A model generated the notes under the pieces. It saw only the letters and a list, made by a program, of their open reading frames with translations. It was not told where the DNA came from and searched no databases. A stretch of 64,000 nt of DNA from Dipylidium caninum (lineage: Eukaryota > Platyhelminthes > Cestoda > Cyclophyllidea > Dipylidiidae). Positions within the stretch are counted from its first letter, which is position 1, and each line of letters starts with the position of its first letter. The DNA lies in the NCBI GenBank assembly GCA_017562135.1, contig QEYB01001312.1, positions 1,116,001-1,180,000 on the forward strand, in the 5' to 3' direction. Positions 25,454 through 35,922 of this stretch are shown in pieces. The position numbers and the translations under genes were made by a program.

Positions 25454-25664
25454 CTATTTCTCACTAACTTTTGTTGTTCCCCCTTGTTCACTTTCTCTCA
25501 ATGCTTGAAATATATGGCCGAAGATGCTGAGTTCGAAGGCGCAACAGATCGTCGAGAGGGAGAGCAACAGGCAAAATATTCCCACTCCCAATAATATCAT
25601 TCCGACGGTGAATTTGCTGCAATAAGAGATGCATTACGATGCACACTACCTTGTTCTGGTAGGA

Positions 25665-25697
<33 letters not shown>

Positions 25698-26683
25698 ATT
25701 ACTCTGAGTCACAACATAACACCCACACGTGTATTTGACCGGCATTTGATCTGTTCGTGACAGTGGTTTTAACTCATGATGAAATAACTGCTCCATTGCA
25801 ACGGTGTCTACGTCATGGGCGCTGACCGTCGTCACCGTTTAAACTCAAACTCATTATAATTCCTTTTCGCGAGATCGTTTCACTTAAGGAGACTGTGCGA
25901 TAGAGAATGGCCATGTGATAGCCGATGTGGGGGAACTGGCGGCAGACTCGCACGCCTTGAAGCGAGGAAAGGGGTGAAAAAAGTAGGACACGTGGCCGAC
26001 TACACCATGCGGCACTCAAGCGGACAGCCAATTCCCGGTTTGGAGACATTACTCGAGACAGGACGCCTACTTGCATTTCTTGAGTGCTATCATGCCTCCG
26101 ACAGGCCGAAATTCAGCGGCAGATCGGGCGGACCGTAGGAAAAGTTTCACAGTTGTCAATTCTTGCGGAAGGACAACTAGCGGCCACGGTTTAGTTAACA
26201 ATCAAGTGTCGAGATCTCCCAATCTCCGTGGTCAAGCGATGACCCCTCTTGTTTGCATTCGCTCCGGATGGTCGTTGAGTGGAAGCGCGTAAATGAGGCT
26301 AACGTGGAAGTAGGCGAAGTAGGAGGCATAGTGCGTGGAGTGGAAAAAGGAGTGAATTTGAAGAGAGCCGCTCGAGGGCGGCAAGACTGCGCCATGGAAC
26401 GGCAGACGGAGTAGCTGCTCGTAAAGAAAAATCGGGCCAGACGAAAGGAAACGACTCACTTGAAAGCTTGCTCTTGCTTGTCAAAATCAGCATCGAATAT
26501 AGATGAATTAAAATCATGATTGATGTCGACGTCCTTGAAGCTTTGACCGTAGTTGACGGCCATGAGTACTCCGCCGGAGATGATAAGGGCGACACTAAAC
26601 AAAAGCAAAATGATGGAGATCACTTTGAAGATGGTAGCATTAGCATGGAAGAAAGTCGCAGCGCCCTCTCTGCAGCCGCCCAT
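25454..26683 (-). CDS. Two-transmembrane protein, right-arm copy (open)
   Basis: Exon 1 is 26683-26460 (224 nt, phase 2 end) and exon 2 is 25616-25454, giving 128 residues. Sequence: MGGCREGAATFFHANATIFK, hydrophobic helix 1 (VISIILLLFSVALIISGG), acidic loop NYGQSFKDVDINHDFNSSIF and a second acidic patch, hydrophobic helix 2 (FTVGMILLGVGIFCLLLSLS), then TICCAFELSIFGHIFQALRE and a short polar end. The loop Asn-Ser-Ser is a potential N-glycosylation site if lumenal. It has the same exon structure and cysteine positions as the spacer paralogue but no proline-rich third exon; a donor within ALRESEQ may lead to one not found. This is the only intact copy of the duplicated pair. Probable membrane protein, function unknown. 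Confidence 0.6.
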
Positions 26684-26709
26684 TGTGTCCGAAACCCTAG
26701 AAAGCCAAA

Positions 26710-28845
26710 AGGGAAATTAAGAGATAAGTAAAAGAGGTGCTTTGGGCCAAATATAGCGACGTCGACAAATATTCGCTTTAAGCTGGAGGGCTTCCTACCT
26801 CTTCACCTGTCGTGCAGTTTAAGCTCAAAAAGTGCTGCGCCACGGGTGGTGAGGCACGTTAGCGGGCAATGAGTCCACCTCCCACTCCAGTGGTGCACTC
26901 GATTTACATGCAACGGATGATGGCTGGAGACGCATTTGGAGGAGAGGCTGCATAAATTCACTAAAAACACCATCTATGGTGGCATTAAACAACCATCGCC
27001 TATCGAATAGGTGACAATTAGGAGATGTGAACTAGCGGGATAGTGTCTCCTCCTACCGAATGATCATGGAAGGTGGCGTAGGCGGCCTCGTGTGCGACAT
27101 GGAGACGCTAAGTCCCTGAAGGGGACGCACGAGCCCACTTCTGTCGCGACAACGTGTGTTTGGCCGAGTGAGTGGTGAATGACAAGGGAGGAGTAGTCGG
27201 GGCATGAAATATAATCCCAAGTATGTCCACTGCTCCTGCGCCCCCACCACGACTAGCTCGCCTCACACGTGCGGTGAGGGCGAACGGTTTGGGTCGCGGC
27301 GGTGGTGAGAGCGAGGTGGTGTGGAGATACTCGTGCTCTGCACATAGCGACGGCGCGTCTTACCTTGTGGAGGCAGGTCTGATCGAATGGGCCCAGACCA
27401 CCACAACCCTCGCTTTAAATATCGTCGCTGCCCTGCGGTGCGGATGAATTGAGGTGGCGAGAGAAGAGGCGCGCACACAAACTGACAGAGCGCAGTGGAG
27501 TACTTTTGGCGCAGCACGGAAAATCTTACGTGGCGACGGTTGACAGACCAAGTAGAAGGTCTGATGCACAGGCGAGTCTTGGGGCGACGCAGCCCCTCTT
27601 GATAGCTACTTCAGCAGCAGGTTTGACTTGTCTTTACCCTTTAGATGCGCACACATAATGCGAAGCTACTCCGCAACAAATACGCAACAAAAATGCGATT
27701 CTCGTGTAAATCTGGCAGCGCATTCGGTTTTCTTTCGTGCATCACTGCGCTAGGTGGAAAGCATGCGGATAACCTTCCTCCCAATCATGGCAGTCAACGC
27801 GTGCAGCGCGTTTCAGCAATCGGCGGAGAATGCCTGCACCCCGTTTCGTCAAACACCTTTCGACATCAGCCAACACTGAAACATCGCACTGAATGCGAAA
27901 CTTACCATTGATTTGCTTTCTCTGTCACACACACACTTGTTTTCCCACTCCCCAGGCGACATTGTCTTCTATCCGCCATCCAACTGGCACGCGTCGTGAG
28001 GTCGCGGAGGCGGAATATGCGCGCGTTGGTGGCAACCTGTCATCACATGATGGCTTAGGAAGTGCCGCGTGCGCCTCCATTCCGGGAAGCACTTCTGTTT
28101 GCGTGGTTAGGGAATGGTGTTGGAGCACTAAGTAAAGCTGTGTCAGGTGACTGTGACTCCCTCATCACTCGGCTGAGTGATTGAGGCTGAACTGAAGTGT
28201 ATGCTGAGAAAACTGTCTGAAAGTGTTGGTGGGCGAAGGCACATTTCATGCTTGACCGCTTCAACCAATGGACCAACAGAGAGTTCAATTGGTGGAGTCG
28301 GCAATCTTCTTAGCCTTCGGAGGACACTCAACTCCTTCGAACACAATAGAGCAACATGCCATTTTGCATAACCATGTGGACTCATGACGAGAAATGTAAG
28401 TCACAGCGTTGGTGAAGAACCATCGGCATCGTGGTGGCATTCAGGAAGTGGCTGCTAACTGACGCACAAACTGGCAGTTTCCGGTCAATCGGTATTTCGC
28501 CCTGTTTAAAATGATAAACGACTAAAGTTGGTGCCGACGCAGTGAGACACTGATGGCATAGAGTTGAGCCGAAGACGTCATTCCCCACAGTGTGCCTCCT
28601 CCTACTCCACATTCTTTGGATAGCCTGTGCTCATGCTCAAGCAGATGCACACCTCGGCGCTTCTATTCTACTTTTCAGGCATTTGAGGAGAACACGTGAC
28701 CAGTGCGTTTGAACGCAATTGTGAAGATTAAGAAAGAGAGTCAACACTATTTCTTCCCAAAGGGAAAGTAAAGGCCAAACTAGGCTGGTGGTTGTAATCA
28801 CACTAACAATGACAAACTCCCAAATCAGTAGTGGTTTTTATCTCT
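26710..28845. other. Repeat-arm DNA, inverted counterpart of 10133-12300
   Basis: Nearly identical to the left-arm segment in reverse complement. No recognised gene; open frames here mirror those of the other arm. Confidence 0.4.
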
Positions 28846-29460
28846 GTTACCTCTTCCATCTTTTAGGTCACTGTCTTCGAATACACTGACCTCTGCCCAA
28901 TAATACTCCGAGGTCTGGTTGAAGGCAGTCATTCGTCACAGGTGCCGAACATTACTTGACACACTTTCTATTGTCTTCCATGCACTCTGGATTTGTCAAA
29001 CAGAGTGAAGGGGGATATCGCGAACTGCAGTGGGCACGTTAAGTGGTCATGCATAAGTGAAAAGGCGGAGATCGAAGTGGAATGTAGCATGGTTAGTCGT
29101 GCTGCTAATGATCTCTCAACCTGAAAACAATACCATCCCTCGGCGAACAGACTATCTGCCACGTCGTGGCCGTGGCCCAATTGGTTGGACTAGCAGATCA
29201 CGACACTTATCTTCCGATTTGGTCGACGACCCCACATCTACTCAGGCGTATTTAAATTTCTCCTAATCTCATTTGACTTCTGTCAGCCAATCCAAAAGCC
29301 TCCATCCAAAGCTGCCCTCAAGGCGGGTTCATTCATCGTTTTTGTTCCTCGAATCTCGGAAAGGCAACTTTCTTGCCAAAATATCTTCTTTTATGCGCCT
29401 TAATATCTCGACCAATGAGGTGTTGGGCCATGTGGCGGGGCTTTAAGCTTTAAGGGTTGA

Positions 29461-30390
29461 GAGCGAAGAAGTCCCTTGGTGGACAAAATGATTGAGTTCG
29501 AACACAGAAACTGATGAGGTAGGCGGTGTCGCTTTTTCATGACCCTTGGAAGTCTTTTCAGTGATACATTTCCAATGACGGGCCGGTCCTGGGCGAGCGG
29601 ATCGAATTCCTCAGAGAGATGTTCGCTCGGAAGAGAGTAGTTGCTTGAGTTTTGGTGAGTAGGTGAGGAGGTTATTTAGGCATTGGCGACTGACTGCATC
29701 GCTATGACCACCGAGCATGATTGTGTACATGTCTGGATGTAAGTGAACAGAATGTGTATGTTGTGTGTGTGTGTGTGTGTGTGTGTGTATGGATGAGTGG
29801 GGAATTTGCGTTGTTCGCGTGAGTCATGGAGGCGTAAGGGAGGTTGTGGTGGAAGTGATGGTGAACGGAGCGTGTGTCGGGTAGTATGTGTGACAGAATT
29901 TGGAGGAAGTAAGGGGATACAGGGGCTAGCTGTGAAACAGACATGAGTAGGGCTGTAAGTGTGAGTGATGGGTGCGTGGCTTGATGTGGTTTGGTGTTGG
30001 GAGGAGACTGCGAGGTGTTTGGGGAAGAGTGGATTTTGTGGGAGTCTTACTTTCGAAGACGTGAGTGGATGGCGTATGTGGGTGCGCATGGTGTTTGTGC
30101 AGAAAGTGGAAGTGGTTTTTATCTGATCACGCCAGTCTTGGTCTTTTGTTCACATTTGGAAATGAGAGAGGCTGTTAAGGGGAGGCGGCGTGAGGTGTAG
30201 TGAGTGAAATTATGTGAGTGATCTTTTTGAGAACTGCGTGGTCCGTTGAAGGTCTCTGTGGAGATGTGTTGTTTCAGTGTGCTTGGTGACTTGTAGTCGC
30301 AGACAGGTTGTCACTGTTCTCGTGTGAGAGGGGCTTTGAACATTTGTCAGAGCGTGTCAATTGCCATGCCTCGTGAAGAAGGACTCTCTT
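29461..30390 (+). pseudogene. Truncated COG6 copy, 3' end cut off (copy C)
   Basis: Contains remains of COG6 exon 1 (GAAGAAGTCCCTTGGTGG, then ATGATTGAGTTCG) and exon 2, with multiple small deletions, followed directly by the last intron. It stops just as the last exon begins, where the right arm ends. It carries the same internal exon loss as copies A and B. No open frame survives. Confidence 0.7.
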
Positions 30391-31151
30391 GCGTTTATAA
30401 ATTTCATTAGGAAAGGCCATCGCATCTGCATTTAGACTATGCAGGTGAGCTGGAGGACGCTCTACGATTAATATGATATCTAAGGCGAATGTGGCAACGC
30501 TTGTAACGAGCACTCAATGATGTCGTTTTTTTTTCTAGGTATCTGAAAACAAGAAATTTAATTCCCATTCATAAATCACGATGCCGTAAATATGCCACCA
30601 AACAACATATTCGTTCTCCTGTCATGTCTGGCTAAGTACTTCGTTGGTCCGGCAGACTAACATACCATATAATGTTATCGAGCCTTATTCGTCCACCAAC
30701 GTATTTGATGAGTTAAACTAGTCCAGTTTTGCATTTTACGCATCGCACGATTCGAAAAACATGCATATCTCTCTCTGTCTCATCCCACACTGAACTGCCC
30801 ACAACCACTCACTCACTTTCACTTCCTTTTATTCGCACCTTCCGAAATCGCTGCAGATGCTGCATTAGTGCATTTAAATTCTCCTAATCTGACTTTAACT
30901 TCTGCTCTTCAGCCGATCTCAATCTCCAAAACCTCCACAAGTCACCTTGGGCCGCCTTCAAGGCGGGTTCATTTTTATACATTCATTGTTTTCGCCCTCG
31001 AATCAACTTGTCGGGGGCAGCTTTCTTCCGCCAAAATATCTAGCTTTATGCGTCCTAATTTTTCGTATGAATCTAAATGGGCCGAAATGGGCCAATGAGA
31101 TGATGGTTATGTGGCGGGCGCTTTAAGGGTCGGAGAGGTTTGGGAGGGCAG
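30391..31151. other. Upstream region of COG6
   Basis: 30391-30754 is unique AT-rich DNA. From about 30755 the sequence becomes a diverged copy of 17045-17435 (ACATGCATATCTCTCTCTGTCTC motif onward), so the duplicated blocks include the COG6 promoter region. No gene called here. Confidence 0.5.
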
Positions 31152-34100
31152 ATGGAGTTGAGTTATGAATGTGAAGAATCCCCTTGCTGGTAAAATTAGC
31201 AAAATAATTGAGTTCGACACGGAAGCTGATGAGGTAGATGGTACCGTTTTTTCACGTTGTCTGTAGAGCTTCTTTGAAAGTCTTCAAGTGGTGTCGACGT
31301 CATACACTTCCCATGACGAGCGGTCGTGTCGGAGCCTGCGTGGTATGATGGAGAGGTCGAGATTGGAGCTAGCGGAGCGATTTCTGAGAGAAATGTCCGC
31401 CCTGAAGACAGTATTTGTTTGGTTTTTGGTAAATGTTTAGGGGCTTGATTCGTTGTCGGCTGAACTTGGTGCAATGTCGAAGAGTTGTTTCAAGAATCAA
31501 TGATCGTTTAATGGTGATGGTCGTTAATGTGAATTTATTTGTTAGTCTTCTAAGTGCCGAATGGAAGAGTTGGTGGATGAGGCCAATGCAACACAGACGC
31601 AGAAGTAGTTTTTTATTGAGATGTCGGTTATTTACTAGGAATACGCTTGCTCTCACTCGCCTGGCAGCGAGTGCCCTTTTGAGCGCTTTTCATATACCAG
31701 AGGAGGATTGGGCTGTGCTGGACGAACCAATTAATGATGGGAAATGCAGAAGACTTGTTGGCGAGATTGGCGAGAGCGAAGAGGATTCGTGAAGTGATAG
31801 TCAATACAATGGGGCTTCCAAATCTGCCTCTCGTGTAGGGCATGCGCCGAATATTAAGTGATTTTGTTAGAAAGGACATAGTGGACTCCTCGACTGCATA
31901 TGTGGACAGGGCGTTTTGAGCGTCTGTACCAGTGGATTAAGAGTGAGCTCACCTGTGTTATAAGTGACCACCTTGTATAATTGCAAGAGGAGGTGAGTAC
32001 ACAGGACTTGGAGGCGGTGGAGATGTCGGTGGCCTTGCGAAAGAGGTCTGGGCGAGTTGGAAGAGCGACCAATCTTTTTCAAGTAGATGATTGTTCCAAC
32101 TTGCTTTATTCTCACGCATGATGCATGTAGGTACGTGTTGGATGAATATGCGAACACGAGACGTCGTCTGGTTGTTGAAGCCTTTGTGGAGGCGCTGACA
32201 AAGGGATGGAAGGATACGGAAGGCAGTGCATTTGTGGTCTCGCGGAAACCTATTGAGATGCAATCGCACGATCCTGCCCGCTACGCTGGAGATATGCTGG
32301 CGTGGTTGCATCAGGCCGTGGCCTCAGAGAAAGAGTATCTTCGTTCGCTGGCTTCGGAACGGGGTGTGTGGCTGTGGTGGCAAGGCTTTGGTGTGGAGGT
32401 GTATTGTCGCGAGTGGATTTCTTCATTATTCATCGTCTTGATTGTACACTCGGGGATTTGGTATAGTTGTGTAAGTTTTTCGGTGAGCGGTTGTTGATTA
32501 GGTCAGAAGTGTGTAGTATTGTTGATGGAGGTTTTGCTGCGGAGCAGAGTAAGCACAAGTGGTCCAAGTTGAATATTGCGATGTGGGCCTGGTGAAGGAC
32601 GCGTGATGGCATGGAATCGCAGAAAATGGAGAGTGATGAGAGGTCGGGTAATGCTTGGTATGTCATTTTGGCGGAATGGTTACGTGGTGTGCATTATATA
32701 ATGCAAAGTGTGTTTTCCTCTTCAGCTGACAAGGAGATGATGTGCGATTGCTTGAATAGCATAAGCAGTGGACTGGCCCATCCTCTGCAGTTACGATTGG
32801 AGCAAATATTGGTTACCGAGCACGACGCTCTCCTCCTCTACAACATTAACAACCTGCTACAATTCTACGCAAGTGTTGTCTTGTGCGTTTTCACCCGTTT
32901 GATACTATTTTGTGCCTTCTTGTTAACCTTCTTACGGCTTTCTGTCTTTCCCCCTTTTTCGACGTTGCTCGTTAAGGAATTTGGTAGATGAGAGATCAAC
33001 CGTGTATGTGACGTTGTCGGAGCTGCAGAAGCTGAGTTGGGATCTCTTTGTCAGCGCGCTTCAACACCAAACGTCTGAACTGCTAGCTGATGTAAGCACG
33101 TTTATTGCGACTGGTTATATTATTGGGGGTTATTTTGAGGGCGTGGTTTTGCTGTTTGCTATGGTTTTGTCCGTCTTCTTGGAGGAGTGGCGTTAAGTTT
33201 ATTCGCCTGTGCGACGATAGATGGTGCAACTGACCAAATGATCAGTGACACTTGGAGGCCGGTCTGCGGACCCCGACAGAAAGTTTTTTGAATGCATAGT
33301 CGTGGAGTGGAGGAAATGTGGAGGGAGAGACAGGGTATGGGGTTGGAGATAGAGACGATGTTGTATATGCATAATGACGTGGGGCCCTGGGGTGAGAGGG
33401 ATGTTCAGGTGGTTTGGAGTGGGAGAGAAAATGTGCACAGAAGCTCGGAACTGTGTAGGTTGGGTGAAATGGGCAGTCGAATGAGCGAGTTTCGAACGTC
33501 CTCTTTTCCCTTAAAGGTGGAAGTGACGCACCGCGATCTCATGCCATCGATGTCGAGCATAGAGGTGACACGTCTGCTGGAGGCCATTCTCACCACTCAT
33601 GACATGTCCTGCCTACCTCCTGATGTGCGCCAGACGAAGTGCGAGAGGTGAGTCAATGGGAATTATTCCAGCCTGTGTGCTACTGCGTTTTCTTTTACTT
33701 TGTGCTTTCGTGCGCGAGTGCGTGGAGGACGATATAAGGAGAAAATGCGTTGATCGGAAAGATATGACTTTTTCAGATAGTGGAAGTTGTGGTGGTGAAG
33801 CGGACTAATGGAGCACTACGAGTGGTATGGCCAGGAGATTTACCACTTCGGAGGAGTCAAGGAGAGCAGAGACGAAGACGAACTTGAAGGAGGAGAGGAC
33901 GAAGGCAGAGATTTGGGACCTGTGGCGTTGGTGTATCTTCTTAACAGCCTTCACTCGCTGCACGGCACACTGGCCCGCCTCGCCTACACGGGGACGCAGA
34001 TTACTGTAGTTGTGGAGCGCTTAGAAACGGTGCTCACATACTTAACACGCGTGCAGGCTACGCACATTCTTGCTCGTGCTGGTCTCTACCACTGTATGCG

Positions 34101-35209
34101 GCTCTGGATGTTAAGGAGAAAGGGAGGGATGGAGAGGCGATTGAACCCGGTCAAAGAAAGGAGTTTAACTGCTCTCAGGATGATATCATCGACGCTTTGG
34201 TAGGTGAGGGAAGTTATACAGGCTTTTGGTGACTGACGGCACTGTTAGACCACCAAGCATGATTGTGTACATGTCTGGATGTAAGTGAACAGAAATGTGT
34301 ATGTGTGTGTGTGTGTATGGATGAGTGGGGAATTTGCGTTGTTCGCGTGAGTCATGGAGGCGTAAGGGAGGTTGTGGTGGAAGTGATGGTGAAACGGAGC
34401 GTGTGTCGGGTAGTATGTGTGACAGAATTTGGAGGAAGTAAGGGGATACAGAGGCTAGCTGTGAAACAGACATGAGTAGGGCTGTAAGTGTGAGTGATGG
34501 GTGCGTGGCTTGATGTGGTTTTGGTGTTGGGAGGAGACTGCGAGGTGTTTGGGAAGAGTGGATTTTGTGGGAGTCTTACTTTCGAAGACGTGAGTGGTGG
34601 CGTATGTGGGTGCGCATGGTGTTTGTGCAGAAAGTGGAAGTGGTTTTTATCTGATCACGCCAGTCTTGGTCTTTGTTCACATTTGGAAATGAGAGAGGCT
34701 GTTAAGGGGAGGCGGCGTGAGGTGTAGTGAGTGAAATTATGTGAGTGATCTTTTTTGAGAACTGCGTGGTCCGTTGAAAGGTCTCTGTGGAGATGTGTTG
34801 TTTCAGTGTGCTGGTGACTTGTAGTCGCAGACAGGTTGTCACTGTTCTCGTGTGAGAGGGGCTTTGAGCATTTGTCAGAGCGTGTCAATTGCCATGCCTC
34901 GTGACGAATGCATTTGAAGAAGGACTCATTTCTTGTCGCACAGCGTGAGTTCAACACAGTGTACCTGTCGAAATCCAGACGCATGGGAGCTGGTGGAGGT
35001 GGGTCAGATAGCCTTCCCCGCGTCCTCGCAACGCTCTTCGACGCCGCACCGCCGACCTCGTGCACTCGCTGTACGCACGCGTATATGAGGCAATAATGGA
35101 TGAGAACTCGGGATACACGAACCCCTGGCCGGAGGATATCAAAACGCCAGAACAAGTGGCTGACCTACTGCTTCCCTCGTTTCCTCCTTCCGGTGCCCCC
35201 ACTGCCTAA
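31152..35209 (+). CDS. COG6: COG6, conserved oligomeric Golgi complex subunit 6, with frame breaks
   Basis: COG6 is a lobe-B subunit of the Golgi tethering complex needed for retrograde traffic and glycosylation enzyme recycling. Exons read: 31152-31233 (GKISKIIEFDTEADE), 31267-31410, 31441-31513, 31546-31604, from 31639 on, from 32131 (RYVLDEYANTRRR, then KPIEMQSHDPARYAGDMLAW, the family signature), 32726-32872 (LLLYNINNLLQFY), 32988-33091, 33517-33647, about 33810-34199 (LVYLLNSLHSLHGTLARLAY), and the last exon ending at 35209 (KTPEQVADLL). Introns in the 5' part are 30-34 nt. The frame is broken by single extra bases: before NPLAGK in exon 1 (GAATG versus GATG in copy B), in exon 3, after PINDG, at GCGTTTTGAG, twice in the last exon (GAAATCC and CCCCGCG versus copy B), plus an in-frame TAG near 31836. 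Most lie in homopolymers, so either assembly error or a decaying gene. Confidence 0.8.
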
Positions 35210-35285
35210 AACTCTGCTTTCGATTGTGGTTAATGTCAGTGACGTAAGGCTGCCCTCCCTTCTCACTGCCCGACTTAGAATGTTC
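34205..35285. repeat. COG6 last intron and exon, homologous to 17690-18770
   Basis: This part of the COG6 locus is nearly identical to the central duplicated copy, including a (TG)n tract at 34297-34317 and the COG6 last exon. It shows the direction of duplication: the full gene here, truncated copies elsewhere. Confidence 0.8.
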
Positions 35286-35445
35286 TTCCGGTGTAGACAA
35301 GCAGTCGGCCACAAAGAAAAAAAAATAGAAGACTAGGGTTTGGGTTCAGTGGACGTGACTTTTATCATATAAATGAGTGCACATATAGACAATGGAGTAA
35401 AGAAAAAAGAATCACATTGAAGAACCCGTGCTCGGCGTTGATGTT

Positions 35446-35922
35446 TTAGACTTGTTCAATTGGGTCATCGCACCTCCATGACTCCTCCACTATTTCCCGT
35501 ACTTTTGTCTCATATACTCTGGAATTTTCCTCGTACAACTCTGCGGCTATGGTGTTGGCGGGAGAATTAGGGTTGGGATCACCAAGAAGCGATTGAATTG
35601 ACGTCAGTATGGAGCCAATGTCGTAGGATGGGGACCACATGTTCTGCAAGATGTCTAAGCAGATTGCGCCGTCGAGGTAAACGTTGGGGTGGAACATCTT
35701 TGAAACAAATTTGACGGTGGGAGGCACGTTCGGGTAATTCTCAGTGAATTCCATTACTAACTTGAAAATACCATCTGCGAAGGGTGTGCCATCGGCTCCT
35801 AGGATTACCGCATGCCAGCGCAGAATATTGTCATCTTGTGGACCCGCGTACACGCCTGGTGGCGGATCCTGTTTGATTTTTCTAAAATCATTCATGAGGC
35901 GCCGTCTTGCCCTCGTCGACAT
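35446..35922 (-). CDS. UBE2A: RAD6/UBE2A-type ubiquitin-conjugating enzyme E2
   Basis: Intact single-exon frame of 158 residues starting [13 protein letters not shown], a RAD6/UBE2A-type N terminus. The UBC core is complete: [15 protein letters not shown] (41-55), [12 protein letters not shown] (61-72), the HPN motif (78-80), and the catalytic Cys88 in [16 protein letters not shown], followed by [23 protein letters not shown]6 accepts ubiquitin from E1 and with RAD18 monoubiquitinates PCNA in damage tolerance, and with BRE1-type ligases ubiquitinates histone H2B. The C-terminal CDDPIEQV is slightly longer than in the human protein and lacks the long acidic tail of yeast Rad6. It is convergent with COG6, with 236 nt between stop codons. 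Differences from human (NMWSPSYD for NRWSPTYD) are conservative. Confidence 0.95.
   Translation of the reverse strand: MSTRARRRLMNDFRKIKQDPPPGVYAGPQDDNILRWHAVILGADGTPFADGIFKLVMEFTENYPNVPPTVKFVSKMFHPNVYLDGAICLDILQNMWSPSYDIGSILTSIQSLLGDPNPNSPANTIAAELYEENSRVYETKVREIVEESWRCDDPIEQV

Larger units (their letters stand above)
23360..30390. repeat. Right arm of the 7.1-kb inverted repeat
   Basis: Reverse complement of 8542-15655. The inner end matches to the AGGCTTCCCACATG motif; the outer end stops abruptly inside the last COG6 exon (GAAGAAGGACTCT). Microsatellites at 23936-23980, 25668-25696 and 29757-29789 mirror those of the left arm with different lengths. Between about 28845 and 29640 many deletions of 3 to 30 bases occur relative to 16548-17640, unlike the rest of the arm. 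Confidence 0.85.

Noticed and set aside
25454..26683. Tetraspanin assignment for the membrane protein genes
   Set aside because: Only two hydrophobic helices and no CCG-containing large loop; tetraspanins have four.
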